Notes: generated by a model not told the origin, from the letters alone. DNA of 59,202 nucleotides from an uncultured Clostridia bacterium (GCA_944393375.1 CALXZX010000007.1:1-59202), one strand, 5' to 3'; shown: positions 16,053 to 25,246, numbered from the stretch's first letter. Numbers and translations are program-made.

Positions 16053-16775
16053 TTATTCCTCTATTATCTTCAAAAATAATTCTTCTAATGAACTGTTGGA
16101 TTTCCATTTTTCTCTTAATTCTTCACATGTTCCCACAAATTTAATGATTCCTTTATCAATTACTGCAATTTTATCACATATCTTTTCAGCTACTTCTAGT
16201 ACATGAGTTGAGAAAAATACAGTGTTTCCATTCTTACTATGTTCTTTCATTAATTCTTTTAATTGAAAAGATGCTTTTGGATCTAGTCCTGTCATTGGTT
16301 CATCTAAAATCCAATTTTTAGGATTGTGTAATAAAACACCTATAATAATGATTTTTTGCTTCATCCCATGTGAATAACTTTGAACTCTTTCTTTTAGAGA
16401 ATCATAAATACCAAATTCTTTTGCTAAGTTCGTTATTTTTTCAAATCTTGTCTTTTGGTCTACTTCATATACATCTGCTACAAAATTTAGGTATTCTATT
16501 CCTGTTAATTTTTCAAATGCATCTGGTGAATCTGGTACAAATCCAAATTGTTTTTTGGCTTCAATAGGATTTTTTTCTATATTAATTCCATCAATTAAGA
16601 TTTCTCCTTCATCAATATCCAATATTCCTGTAAGCATTTCCATAGTTGTCGTTTTTCCAGCTCCATTTGGTCCAATAAATCCAAATATCTGGCCATCTTC
16701 AATGGCTAAATTTATGTTTTCTATTACATTTTTATATTTTACATATGCTTTACTAACATTTTTTATTTCTATCAT
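16053..16775 (-). CDS. ABC transporter ATP-binding protein
   Basis: 240 residues, one nucleotide-binding domain on the inner face of the membrane. Walker A is GPNGAGKTTTMEML, the Q-loop is FGFVPDSPDAF, the signature is YSHGMKQK (degenerate from LSGGQ, common in ABC-2 exporters), Walker B is WILDEPMTGLDP, and the switch His is in FFSTHVLE. AGAAGGAAG precedes ATG. It works with the permease at 14400. Confidence 0.93.
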   Translation of the reverse strand: MIEIKNVSKAYVKYKNVIENINLAIEDGQIFGFIGPNGAGKTTTMEMLTGILDIDEGEILIDGINIEKNPIEAKKQFGFVPDSPDAFEKLTGIEYLNFVADVYEVDQKTRFEKITNLAKEFGIYDSLKERVQSYSHGMKQKIIIIGVLLHNPKNWILDEPMTGLDPKASFQLKELMKEHSKNGNTVFFSTHVLEVAEKICDKIAVIDKGIIKFVGTCEELREKWKSNSSLEELFLKIIEE

Positions 16776-16863
16776 AATTTTTCTTCCTTCTATCTTTTTT
16801 CTAATTCTATCATTTTTTTATCATATCTTGCAACTATATTTTTTAGTGTTCTCTATATCAAAA

Positions 16864-16962
16864 ATGAACCCTCTTTGTTAAACTTTGGTATCAACCCAAA
16901 AAATTGCACATTTTTTGGTTCAGTACACTTTTTGTCTAACATTTTGGGTTCACTTCAATATC
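16864..16962. repeat. GAACCC hairpin repeat with nested insertion
   Basis: The outer arms are GAACCC plus TTTGTTAAAC and TGTCTAACATTTTGGGTTC. The interior holds a second hairpin (AACCCAAAAAATT with ATTTTTTGGTT). The same outer arms without the insertion occur at 47947-47991, and a diverged relative at 30344-30435. Confidence 0.5.
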
Positions 16963-16963
16963 T

Positions 16964-18022
16964 CTAAAGTTCACACACCAATTCCTTCATTAATGTTTTT
17001 ACTGAAACAATTTCTTTTACTTTTTCTACATTACTTCCACAAAATACCAATCCTTCTTTTATATTTCCTTTTACTGCATTGATTAGTGCTTTTGTAATAC
17101 AATATGGGGTATTTGCTACATCACAAGTTTTAATACATTGATAACATCTATCTATTTTGCACTTTTCATTTTCTGTCTTTTTTATAAATGGATTATATAT
17201 GGCTCTACCTGGCATACCTACTGGACTTTTTATAATTTTAATATCTTCCTTCTTTGCCTCAATATATACCTTTTTAAATTCTTCTGACGCATCACATTCA
17301 TTTGTAGCAACAAATCTAGTTGCCATTTGAACGCCATCAGCACCCAAATCCAAATATTTTTTTATATCTTTACTATCCCATATTCCACCAGCACTGATAA
17401 CTGGTATTTCTTTTCCTGTTTCTCTTTCCACTTCTTTGATATACTTTACAATTTCTACAGTTATATCTTCTAATTTAGGCTTATGTTCTTCTTCTAATTC
17501 TTCTTTCTTATATCCCAAATGTCCACCTGCTTCTGGTCCTTCTATCACAATCATATCTGGAACATAATCATATTTACTCATCCAATGTTTTACTATCAAT
17601 TTGCAACATCTTAGCGAAGAAACAATTGGGGCAATTTTTGTTGCTGTCTTTTTCACATATGTTGGCAAATCTTTTGGAATTCCTGCACCTGATATGATTA
17701 AATCTATTTTTTGTTTTACACATTCTTTTACAATACTAGCATATTCCTTCATGGCAACCATAATATTTACACCTAATATCTTATCTTCACCAGCAATTTC
17801 TCTTGCTTTTTTTATCTCTTTCCCGATAGCTCTTAAATTTGCTTCTTTTGGATTTTTATAAAAATCTTCTTCTTGATACCCGATATCTGCTGTGGAAATT
17901 ATGCCAATTCCTCCTTCTTTACTAACAGTTCCAGCTAACTTATGTAATGATACACCAACTCCCATACCTCCTTGAATAATGGGATATTTAGATATTTTAT
18001 TCCCTATCTTGATTCCTTTCAT
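16964..18022 (-). CDS. FMN-dependent nitronate monooxygenase / enoyl reductase-like protein
   Basis: About 352 residues, a TIM-barrel flavoprotein of the nitronate monooxygenase / FabK group. Motifs: IIQGGMGVGVS near the N-terminus, IVEGPEAGGHLG (written VIEGPEAGGHLGYKKEE here) for FMN phosphate binding, PVISAGGIWDSKDI, and GADGVQMATRFVAT. The C-terminal part has a cysteine group, CKIDRCYQCIKTCD, seen in many clostridial members and possibly an iron-sulphur or zinc site. I start at the ATG at 18022, with AGGAGG 6 bases upstream; a GTG one codon earlier is too close. It is monocistronic. The real substrate, nitronate or an enoyl thioester, is open. Confidence 0.82.
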   Translation of the reverse strand: MKGIKIGNKISKYPIIQGGMGVGVSLHKLAGTVSKEGGIGIISTADIGYQEEDFYKNPKEANLRAIGKEIKKAREIAGEDKILGVNIMVAMKEYASIVKECVKQKIDLIISGAGIPKDLPTYVKKTATKIAPIVSSLRCCKLIVKHWMSKYDYVPDMIVIEGPEAGGHLGYKKEELEEEHKPKLEDITVEIVKYIKEVERETGKEIPVISAGGIWDSKDIKKYLDLGADGVQMATRFVATNECDASEEFKKVYIEAKKEDIKIIKSPVGMPGRAIYNPFIKKTENEKCKIDRCYQCIKTCDVANTPYCITKALINAVKGNIKEGLVFCGSNVEKVKEIVSVKTLMKELVCEL

Positions 18023-18193
18023 CACATTCCTCCTCTTTTTATCAATTTCTTTTGTGTAGCTTTTTATACAGTTTAATTAAACTCTATTTATATACTCTAT
18101 ACCCTTTATGTTTTAAGAGCAATATTTTTTTATAAATTCATTAAAAAATTACACAAAACATTTTTAAGTAATTCTCGATATATTATTCTATTC

Positions 18194-18227
18194 AAAAAGC
18201 CAACTTAAAATTTCAAGTTGGCTTTTT
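18194..18227. terminator. Hairpin over the end of the XRE gene
   Basis: A 13-bp stem, AAAAAGCCAACTT with AAGTTGGCTTTTT, with T-runs on both strands. It overlaps the last codons of the gene at 18213. Confidence 0.7.
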
Positions 18228-18659
18228 GATTCGTACTAGCATTAATAAAAACACACCAAGAAGCTCATTATATTCCAAATGTTCTTGGGTTAATATTCTT
18301 AGTATTTTGGCAAATTCTTTCTTTGCCTTTTCTTCATCTTCTCGAAAATAAGAATTTATTGCAAGCATCAATTCCATTTGTAATTTTGATATTGGATTAT
18401 CTAGTAACGGTTCATCATGACTTTTCTTTTCCATATTAGTAAAATCACACTCTTTTACATATAACTCCATATCTAATGTTTCTAATATTTCTATTATAAC
18501 TTCTAGATTTGGACCTGTTTTTGCTTTTTTCCATCTAGATATTAATCCGGGTGATATTTGTACTCTTTTCTCTATTTCCTCAAAAGTCAAGTTTCTCTTA
18601 TCTTTCATTTCATATATTGCCTTTACTAAATCCATTGTGCTTTTTATTTTCCGTTCCAT
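18213..18659 (-). CDS. XRE family HTH protein
   Basis: 148 residues. An N-terminal helix-turn-helix lies at about 8-65 (KAIYEMKDKRNLTFEEIEKRVQ, SPGLISRWKKAKTGPNLEVII), followed by an alpha-helical C-terminal region rich in Glu and Lys (FREDEEKAKKEFAKILRIL). There is no membrane segment. CAGGAGG precedes ATG. It is a single gene flanked by the FMN oxidoreductase and the hydrolase cluster; its target cannot be told. Its terminator lies within the coding end. Confidence 0.75.
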   Translation of the reverse strand: MERKIKSTMDLVKAIYEMKDKRNLTFEEIEKRVQISPGLISRWKKAKTGPNLEVIIEILETLDMELYVKECDFTNMEKKSHDEPLLDNPISKLQMELMLAINSYFREDEEKAKKEFAKILRILTQEHLEYNELLGVFLLMLVRIKKPT

Positions 18660-18768
18660 ATTTATCCTCCTGCTATTTTTATGTTAACATTTTATCATAT
18701 ACATTTATTGCTGTCAAACTCTTTTCGATTCTTTTATTATACACTGTCCTTTATAATAAAGTATCTTA

Positions 18769-19755
18769 TTATTTTAAATTCTTTTTAAAAAATTGTTCTA
18801 TTTTATCAAAAGGAATGATATCCACTTTATCATACAAATCTGTATGAACAGCATTTGGAATAATCATTAACTCTTTATTATCTGTATATTTGCTGTTTTC
18901 AGTCATATTTTTGAAAGCATCTTTACTAAAATAGCAAGAATGTGCTTTTTCTCCATGTATCATTAAAACTGCATTTCGAATTTCATGACTATATTGTAAT
19001 ATTGGCATATTGATAAAAGATAATGAAGATGTCATATTCCATCCATCATTTGAATTTAATGATCTTTTATGATATCCACGTTCTGTTTTATAATAATCAT
19101 AATAATCTTTCACATAAAAAGGTGCATCTTCTGGAAGTGGATCTACCACACCACCTGCTCTTTTATATGTTCCATTTTTGTAATCTTCTATTCTTTGTGC
19201 ATTTAAGCTTTTCTTTAATTCATAACGTGCATTTTCATCCATACTATCAAAATATCCATTTGCATTTACACGACTCATATCATACATGGTTGATGTAACC
19301 GTTGCTTTAATTCTTGTATCCATTGCAGCCACATTTAAAGCCATGCCTCCCCAACCACAGATTCCAATAATTCCGATTTTCTCAGAATCAACATTTTCTT
19401 GTACAGATAAAAAGTCTACTGCTGCTGAAAAATCTTCTGTGTTGATATCTGGAGATGCTACATAACGAACTGTTCCCCCACTTTCTCCTGTAAAAGATGG
19501 GTCAAATGCAATTGTCAAAAATCCTCTTTCTGCCATATTCATAGCATATAAGCCTGATGCTTGCTCTTTGACTGCTCCAAAAGGTCCACATACAGCAATT
19601 GCTGGCAATTTTCCTTGTGCATCTTTTGGCTCGTATAAATCTGCTGCTAATGTGATTCCATAACGATTATGAAATGTTACCTTTCTATGATTTACCTTTT
19701 CACTTTTTGGGAATGTTTTATCCCATTCTTGTGTTAAATTTAATGTTTCTTCCAT
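18769..19755 (-). CDS. Alpha/beta hydrolase
   Basis: 328 residues, S15 / dienelactone-hydrolase-like. N-terminal FHNRYGITLAADLYEPK is typical. The oxyanion segment is AIAVCGPFGAVKEQ. The nucleophile elbow reads IGICGWGGMALN: no serine is present, so a cysteine, as in dienelactone hydrolases, may act, or the protein may be inactive. The acid and base may be in MIHGEKAHS and IPNAVHTDLYD. AAAGGAAGG precedes ATG. It is the last gene of a four-gene run (hydrolase, cyclophilin-like, aldo/keto reductase, small protein) facing a LysR regulator. Confidence 0.82.
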   Translation of the reverse strand: MEETLNLTQEWDKTFPKSEKVNHRKVTFHNRYGITLAADLYEPKDAQGKLPAIAVCGPFGAVKEQASGLYAMNMAERGFLTIAFDPSFTGESGGTVRYVASPDINTEDFSAAVDFLSVQENVDSEKIGIIGICGWGGMALNVAAMDTRIKATVTSTMYDMSRVNANGYFDSMDENARYELKKSLNAQRIEDYKNGTYKRAGGVVDPLPEDAPFYVKDYYDYYKTERGYHKRSLNSNDGWNMTSSLSFINMPILQYSHEIRNAVLMIHGEKAHSCYFSKDAFKNMTENSKYTDNKELMIIPNAVHTDLYDKVDIIPFDKIEQFFKKNLK

Positions 19756-19834
19756 ATTTTACCTTCCTTTCTTTCTATTTTTTAATAGTTTATCATTTAG
19801 AGTTTACTCTAAATCAATAGCTTTATAAACTTTT

Positions 19835-20458
19835 TTAATTAGCAAGCTCAAATGTGATGGTTATATCTCCTCTACCTAATTCTGAAACAAATCCATCCAC
19901 ATCATCTACTTTTCCCAAATCTGTATAACTATATGATGTACTAAAACTATCATAAAATACTACTAAACAATTATTTCCAAATAATTTTATATCTCCTGCA
20001 TGGATTCTTTCTGGTGTATTGCTATTGGTTGTTAAGCTAGAACTTAAATAGTTATATTTTTCGTTTGCATGTAAATCACTCATATGTAATGTCATTGGAA
20101 ACATTGAAATCAATTCATTTACTGTTTCATTGTGGTTTAATGTTGCAGTAAATGTTTTATGATTAACAATTAAATTTATTTTGATTTCTTCATTTTGATT
20201 ATTCATATTCTTACTTCCCTCCGTAACAGTTTCTTCATCATTAACTATATTATTTTCTGTATTACTTTCCTCTACGTCTTCTAAAACTTGACTCTCATTT
20301 ACACCTGCATCATTCGTATTCGTATACGTTACACTTGTATTTTGTGTATTTACTTCATTTAAATTTTCATTTTGATTAAACACGCTTAATCCTATTACTA
20401 TTGCTAACAATATAATAATGATAACAATACATATAATAACTATTTGTTTCTTTTTCAT
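19835..20458 (-). CDS. Membrane-anchored cyclophilin-like fold protein
   Basis: 207 residues. One N-terminal membrane anchor (IVIICIVIIIILLAIVIGLS, about 5-25), a Ser/Thr/Asn/Glu-rich linker to about residue 92, then a cyclophilin-like barrel (IKINLIVNHKTFTATLNHNETV, GDIKLFGNNCLVVFYDS, DDVDGFVSELGRGDITITFEL). Proteins with this domain in Clostridia commonly sit near aldo/keto reductases and hydrolases, as here. No catalytic role is established. GGAGG precedes ATG. The linker places the domain outside the membrane. Confidence 0.75.
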   Translation of the reverse strand: MKKKQIVIICIVIIIILLAIVIGLSVFNQNENLNEVNTQNTSVTYTNTNDAGVNESQVLEDVEESNTENNIVNDEETVTEGSKNMNNQNEEIKINLIVNHKTFTATLNHNETVNELISMFPMTLHMSDLHANEKYNYLSSSLTTNSNTPERIHAGDIKLFGNNCLVVFYDSFSTSYSYTDLGKVDDVDGFVSELGRGDITITFELAN

Positions 20459-20488
20459 ATATCCTCCAAATCACCTATTCATATATTT

Positions 20489-21490
20489 TTAATACCAATC
20501 ATGCTTTTCATCTCGATTTAAACTTTCCATTAATTGCATTTCTTCTTCTGTTAGCTCAAAACCATAGATTTCTGTATTTTCTTGGATATGGTCTGGATTA
20601 CTTGAACCAGGAATGACTACAACACCTCTTTGTAAATTCCATCTTAAAATTACCTGAGCTGGAGTCACATTATGATTTTCAGCAATTTCTACAATGGTTT
20701 CATCATTTAATAATTCACTAGTATGTCCTCTCCCTCCAAATGGATACCATCCTTCTACAACGATTCCTTTACTTTGAATATATGGAACCACTTCTAATTC
20801 TTGATAATATGGATGAATTTCATTTTGTATCACTGCTGGCATAATGGTAATTTGTGGTAAAAATTCTTCTAATTCCTCTATATACCAGTTTGATAGTCCA
20901 ATAGAACGTACCTTTCCTTCCTGAACTGCTTGCTCCATTGCTTTATATGCTTTTACATCATTTTCTCCTGGATGATGAAGTAATAATAAGTCAATATACT
21001 CAACATCTAATGTTTCTAATGCTAAGTCAATTGCAGCTTCTGGGGCATCATATTGGTTTGGATATAATTTGGTTGTCATAAAAATTTCTTCTCTTGGAAC
21101 ATTGGAATCTCTAACGGCCTTTCCAATTTCTTCTTCATTATGATACATATACGCTGTATCAATTAATCTAACACCTGAATTTAGAGCACTTATTATGGAA
21201 TTATAACATTCTTCTCCTGTTAAACTATATGTTCCAATTCTATTTAAAGGCATTTCATATCCACTATTTAAAGTAACCGTTTTCGTTTCAAAGTTAAATG
21301 TTTTCATATCGTTCAAGTCATATTCACTACTTAATAAATTTTCGTTATTATCATTCACATTTGCCACCTCCTGCCTTATTGTTTCTTCATTTTCTTTGTT
21401 TGCAGTACTAAAAAATAAATATCCTGTAATACTAAGTAAGATGCAAACAATAATCACAATCGTAATAATCCCCCATTTTCTTCCTTTCAT
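20489..21490 (-). CDS. Membrane-anchored aldo/keto reductase
   Basis: 333 residues. An unusual N-terminal membrane helix (IITIVIIVCILLSITGYLFF, 8-27) and linker precede a complete aldo/keto reductase barrel from about residue 65. Catalytic tetrad: Asp in LIDTAYMYHNEEEIG (D and Y), Lys in MTTKLYP and His in LLLLHHPG. NADPH contacts are in VVIPGSSNPDHIQEN. If the helix is a real anchor or signal, the enzyme is outside, where NADPH is absent, which is odd; it may instead face inward. AAGGAG precedes ATG. It starts 13 bp after the small gene at 21504 and 30 bp before the cyclophilin-like gene. Confidence 0.88.
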   Translation of the reverse strand: MKGRKWGIITIVIIVCILLSITGYLFFSTANKENEETIRQEVANVNDNNENLLSSEYDLNDMKTFNFETKTVTLNSGYEMPLNRIGTYSLTGEECYNSIISALNSGVRLIDTAYMYHNEEEIGKAVRDSNVPREEIFMTTKLYPNQYDAPEAAIDLALETLDVEYIDLLLLHHPGENDVKAYKAMEQAVQEGKVRSIGLSNWYIEELEEFLPQITIMPAVIQNEIHPYYQELEVVPYIQSKGIVVEGWYPFGGRGHTSELLNDETIVEIAENHNVTPAQVILRWNLQRGVVVIPGSSNPDHIQENTEIYGFELTEEEMQLMESLNRDEKHDWY

Positions 21491-21503
21491 ACATTTCTCC
21501 TTT

Positions 21504-21737
21504 TTATAAATTTTCTTTTCTTAAGTCCACAATCAAATAATCTAATATATCAATTTCCTTTTGCTGTTTATGTATATTATCTAATAATGTATTTCTATAT
21601 TTTCTAAGTAAGATAAAAATTTGGTCAAATTGTTTTTGGTCTAATAAATTGAAAAATTTATCTATCAGCTTTTGATGACAACCTGCATCCTGCAAATTTT
21701 GAAGTAAAGCCTGTTTTCTATCTTGATCCTTATTCAT
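21504..21737 (-). CDS. Small helical protein, unknown
   Basis: 77 residues, wholly alpha-helical, with an ending like the C-terminal coiled coil of MerR regulators (KQQKEIDILDYLIVDLRKENL) but without a DNA-binding domain. GAAAGGATATTAATATA precedes ATG. It is the first gene of the minus-strand run that ends with the hydrolase and is read from the promoter at 21773-21802. Its function is unknown. Confidence 0.65.
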   Translation of the reverse strand: MNKDQDRKQALLQNLQDAGCHQKLIDKFFNLLDQKQFDQIFILLRKYRNTLLDNIHKQQKEIDILDYLIVDLRKENL

Positions 21738-21772
21738 TATATTAATATCCTTTCATTTCTTATTTCATTTTG

Positions 21773-21802
21773 ATTATACCCGATTATTTTAAAAATAGCC
21801 AA
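21773..21802 (-). promoter_or_regulatory. Promoter of the aldo/keto reductase cluster
   Basis: On minus, TTGGCT (21797-21802), an 18-base spacer, TATAAT (21773-21778). Confidence 0.6.
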
Positions 21803-21818
21803 TACTTATTTTGCATAG

Positions 21819-21845
21819 TTTATCATAGTTGACAGGAATGATAAA
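21819..21845. promoter_or_regulatory. LysR binding site
   Basis: Inverted arms TTTATCAT (21819-21826) and ATGATAAA (21838-21845), 11 bases apart, between the two divergent promoters and across the LysR -35. This is the usual place and shape (T-N11-A) for a LysR regulator that controls its neighbour and itself. Confidence 0.7.
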
Positions 21846-21857
21846 ACAAATTATAAT
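21829..21857 (+). promoter_or_regulatory. LysR gene promoter
   Basis: TTGACA (21829-21834), a 17-base spacer, TATAAT (21852-21857): consensus. Confidence 0.8.
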
Positions 21858-21909
21858 CATTATAAATTTTAGGAACAATTTTTAAAATTCATATAGGAAG
21901 GAATTTACT

Positions 21910-22797
21910 ATGGAATTAAGAGTTTTACGATATTTCTTAGAAGTTGCAAGAGAAGAAAATATTACTGCAGCTGCTGATGCTTTACATATAACACAACCTA
22001 CCCTTTCTAAGCAACTAATGGATTTAGAAAATGAAATTGGAAAAAAATTATTTATCAGAGGCAAAAGAAGGATCATTTTAACAGAAGATGGTATTCTCCT
22101 TCGTAAAAGAGCTAGTGAAATTATTGAATTAGTAGAAAAAACAGAATCTGAATTAAAGAAATCTGATGAAATCATTGTTGGAGATGTCTATATTGGTGCT
22201 GCTGAAACAGATGCCATGAAAGATATTGCTAAGATATGTACACATTTACAAAAAAAATATCCTCATATTCATTACCATTTATATAGTGGAAACAGTGAAG
22301 ATGTTATAGAAAAATTAGATAAAGGGCTTATTGATTTTGGTATTCTTTTTGAACCTTCTGATATTAAAAAATATAATTATATCAAATTACCAGCCTATAA
22401 TATTTGGGGACTTTTGATGAGAAAAGATAGTCCTTTGGCAACACTTCGTGATATAACACCTGACGCACTTTTAAATGTTCCTTTAATTTGTTCTAAACAA
22501 GCTCTTGATAATAATGAACTTGCTGGTTGGTTTGGCTATAATTTAGAAAAATTAAATATTGTTGCAACATACAATTTGATTTACAATGCTGCCTTTTTTG
22601 TTGAAGAAGGATTTGGAAGTGCCTTAACTCTTGACAAGTTAGTTCATATGTCAGAAGAAAATAATTTGTGTTTTAAACCACTTACCCCAAATCTAAAAAC
22701 AAACTTAGTTATGGTTTGGAAAAAATATCAAGTATTTTCTAAAGCTTCTCAAACATTTTTAGATGAATTACAAAAAGAATTGCAAAATAAAAAATAA
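21910..22797 (+). CDS. LysR family transcriptional regulator
   Basis: 295 residues, the standard LysR length. The N-terminal winged HTH is LRYFLEVAREENITAAADALHITQPTLSKQL. The C-terminal substrate-binding domain runs from about 90 (VGDVYIGAAETDAM) to the end. AGGAAGG precedes ATG. It diverges from the small-protein / aldo-keto reductase / cyclophilin-like / hydrolase cluster, with a clear inverted-repeat operator between, so it almost certainly controls that cluster. The inducer is unknown. This organisation, LysR facing reductase and hydrolase genes, is common in gut Clostridia. Confidence 0.93.
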   Translation: MELRVLRYFLEVAREENITAAADALHITQPTLSKQLMDLENEIGKKLFIRGKRRIILTEDGILLRKRASEIIELVEKTESELKKSDEIIVGDVYIGAAETDAMKDIAKICTHLQKKYPHIHYHLYSGNSEDVIEKLDKGLIDFGILFEPSDIKKYNYIKLPAYNIWGLLMRKDSPLATLRDITPDALLNVPLICSKQALDNNELAGWFGYNLEKLNIVATYNLIYNAAFFVEEGFGSALTLDKLVHMSEENNLCFKPLTPNLKTNLVMVWKKYQVFSKASQTFLDELQKELQNKK

Positions 22798-22814
22798 CCA
22801 TCTTATATAAATGT

Positions 22815-22850
22815 ATAAAAGGTAGTCTTTCCATTTGACCTACCTTTTAT
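22815..22850. terminator. Bidirectional terminator between LysR gene and exonuclease
   Basis: An 11-bp stem, ATAAAAGGTAG with CTACCTTTTAT, between convergent genes. Confidence 0.8.
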
Positions 22851-23410
22851 ATCATTTTACTTAATTTTATATATACTTGATTGGTTAATATACAATCATT
22901 TAATGCTCTATGTTCATTTCTTTGTGTTAAATGGAAATATGTAATTAAATCATCTAATTTATGATGTCTTAAATTTGGAAGTACTTTTCTGGCTACTCTT
23001 AAAGTATCTACATAGTCATTTGATAAATAGGTATCTAGATGTTCTTCCATATTATCATAAAGAAAATTAATATCAAAATTAACATTATGCCCAATAATGA
23101 TGTCGTTTCCTAAAAATGTTTTAAAGTTTTGTAAAACATCTTCTAATTCTTTTCCTTCTTTCAACATCATCTCATTGGTAATCCCTGTTAAATTTGTTGT
23201 AAAATATCCTAGTTCTTCATTGGTTTTGATAAGTTCAGAAAAATGTTCTACATCTTCTTTATTTCTAACTTTAATAGCACTAATTTCAAGAATTTCTCCA
23301 TGAAAAGAATCCAAACTTGTTGTTTCTATATCTACTACTGTATAATCTCCTACATCTTTGACTAAACTATGTCCTTTATATATTCTAGGATTTTTATTAA
23401 GATTTCTCAT
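22847..23410 (-). CDS. DnaQ-like 3'-5' exonuclease
   Basis: 187 residues of the DEDDh exonuclease family. Exo I is TVVDIETTSLDSFHGEI, Exo II is IIGHNVNFDINFL, and Exo III is HRALNDCILTNQVY. These give the four acidic residues and the general base His. It is a stand-alone domain, like the epsilon proofreading subunit or PolC exonuclease, without helicase or polymerase parts. AAGGAG precedes ATG. It starts 4 bp after the esterase gene at 23415 and is likely co-transcribed with it. Role: processing of DNA or RNA ends; the exact substrate is open. Confidence 0.9.
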   Translation of the reverse strand: MRNLNKNPRIYKGHSLVKDVGDYTVVDIETTSLDSFHGEILEISAIKVRNKEDVEHFSELIKTNEELGYFTTNLTGITNEMMLKEGKELEDVLQNFKTFLGNDIIIGHNVNFDINFLYDNMEEHLDTYLSNDYVDTLRVARKVLPNLRHHKLDDLITYFHLTQRNEHRALNDCILTNQVYIKLSKMI

Positions 23411-23414
23411 ACGT

Positions 23415-24116
23415 TTACTCCTTTTCTAATATCCATTTTATCCCTTTTGCCATTCTCAAATCTGCTTCATGAAAATGATTTCCTTCATTTTCTTCATATA
23501 TAGTTTCTATTCCTTGAGAATGATATATGTTTTCTATTTCTTTTGTATGTTTTTCTACTGTTGCCAAGACTTGATTTCTAACTTTACTTTCTTTATTTCC
23601 TAATGAAAAATACATACTTTGGATTTTAGATTTCATTTTATTTTCCTTAATATATTCTACAAAATTAGGAAACCAAAAAGAACCTGACGCAGATGCAACT
23701 TTCTTAAATATGTCTGTTTTGTATGTAGCATATACAGCAAACAATCCAGCTAGTGAATAGCCTGCAATAGAATAATATGCTATGTTTTTTTCCAAGTCTT
23801 GTTCAATATAATTTTTTACTTGTGGTAAAATTTTTTTCATAAATTCTTCAATATATTCATCTGCTTTTCCTAGGCAATCTTCATCATGTTGATTCAATTT
23901 TGGAGCAAACCATGGTGTCATCTCATGATTCCAATTTAAATTGGATATGGAAATTAATATAAAATCAGGACAATGCAATTTTTCACATTTTTCAAAAACG
24001 GCTCTCCCTTCTTCTTCGTTATAGGCATGTAATATGACAACTGGTAATTCCTTTATATCTGTTTTTGGATATTGTATGCTTACCTGTTTATGGTTAATTT
24101 TCAATTCTTTTATCAT
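23415..24116 (-). CDS. Alpha/beta hydrolase, esterase type
   Basis: 233 residues with an alpha/beta-hydrolase fold. The nucleophile elbow is AGYSLAGLFAVYA (Ser in GYSLAG), and a late His is probably in EGNHFHEADLRMA. The part VILHAYNEEEGRAVF near the start looks like the oxyanion region. No signal peptide, so it is cytoplasmic. Its start codon overlaps the stop of the gene at 24113 (ATGA), showing translational coupling. Substrate unknown. Confidence 0.8.
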   Translation of the reverse strand: MIKELKINHKQVSIQYPKTDIKELPVVILHAYNEEEGRAVFEKCEKLHCPDFILISISNLNWNHEMTPWFAPKLNQHDEDCLGKADEYIEEFMKKILPQVKNYIEQDLEKNIAYYSIAGYSLAGLFAVYATYKTDIFKKVASASGSFWFPNFVEYIKENKMKSKIQSMYFSLGNKESKVRNQVLATVEKHTKEIENIYHSQGIETIYEENEGNHFHEADLRMAKGIKWILEKE

Positions 24117-25138
24117 TTCTTATTTAACTCCTTACTTAATTGACCTGTAATACTTCTTGGTCCTCTAATAGCATTTACGCCATATTTTTTTAATGTTTCA
24201 AATGGGTATTCTTGTTTGTCATATCTTTTTAACAATTTTAATTTCATAATTTGTGTAATAGACAAATTTTTATCCTGATATGTATGGGGAATATCTGTTT
24301 CAATAGCCATACATTTAAATAAAATAGCAGAATATGGTTGTGCTACATATAAATAAACGGTATCCCCTTTTTGTATATGATTTGATTGTTTCCATGTAAT
24401 AGTATCTGTATCATCAAAAGCATGGACAACATCATAATATTTTGGATTTGCTGGGACAATCCATTCTCCTTTTACATTTAATGATTCATAACTGATATTG
24501 ATTAATTTCATAATTTCCATATCTGATAAAGCATTATCTAATATAATACTTACCCAGCTTTTTTTACTAAAATGATAAGCTGGATAAATCCCTTTTTGTT
24601 TTAAATATATTGGTACTTCATCATCTAATTTTACATTTAATATTTCAATTTCTCCTTTTTCTTTAGGAATAATCTTACTCTTATCAATATTCATAATAGC
24701 ACTAAACCATTTCTGACTCCTTGCATTTCTAAAAACACCATAATTGGGAAACTTTTCCCATAAAAATTCAGGTTCTACCTGATAAGTTTCTTTTATCAAT
24801 TTGGCTATTCGATTTGATTGCTCATAAATAAAATATTGTTTTTCAAAGCAATGATCTGCTATATCTTTTAAAATCTTTATATATTCTTCTTTTACAGTAT
24901 TTACAAATTCTCCCACAGAATCTTCTACACGAAAATTGGTATATTCTTCTTCTATATCCAAATCATACACTTTTCCTTGTATGTTTCCATTCAAATCTAT
25001 ATAAATATCTGCTCTAAATGTATCTTTCATAAAATTTTTGCTATAATGATATCTATTATTTTCTTTTATAAATCCATAGGGTATTAATTTTTCTTTATTT
25101 AATTTCATTTTTTTAAAGATTTTTTCTTCTATATTCAA
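24113..25138 (-). CDS. MmcQ/YjbR-like protein with C-terminal EVE-like domain
   Basis: 341 residues. The central part (about 95-230) resembles the MmcQ/YjbR fold with the family phrases FPNYGVFRNARSQKWFSAIM and SWVSIILDNALSD. The C-terminal part (about 235-335) resembles an EVE/PUA-like domain: WIVPANPKYYDVVHAFDD, then HIQKGDTVYLYVAQPYSAIL, which in other proteins reads modified bases. The N-terminal 90 residues are another small YjbR-like unit. The start is probably a TTG at 25138, with GAGGAAG 10 bases upstream. The combination suggests a nucleic-acid-binding role. No function is known. Confidence 0.65.
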   Translation of the reverse strand: MNIEEKIFKKMKLNKEKLIPYGFIKENNRYHYSKNFMKDTFRADIYIDLNGNIQGKVYDLDIEEEYTNFRVEDSVGEFVNTVKEEYIKILKDIADHCFEKQYFIYEQSNRIAKLIKETYQVEPEFLWEKFPNYGVFRNARSQKWFSAIMNIDKSKIIPKEKGEIEILNVKLDDEVPIYLKQKGIYPAYHFSKKSWVSIILDNALSDMEIMKLINISYESLNVKGEWIVPANPKYYDVVHAFDDTDTITWKQSNHIQKGDTVYLYVAQPYSAILFKCMAIETDIPHTYQDKNLSITQIMKLKLLKRYDKQEYPFETLKKYGVNAIRGPRSITGQLSKELNKK

Positions 25139-25246
25139 TACTAAACACTTCCTCGAAAAATCATGATTTACAACATTATATTAACACAAATGGGAGCAAC
25201 TCTCAATAGAGTTACTCCATTAAACATATCATCTATTTTATATTCT

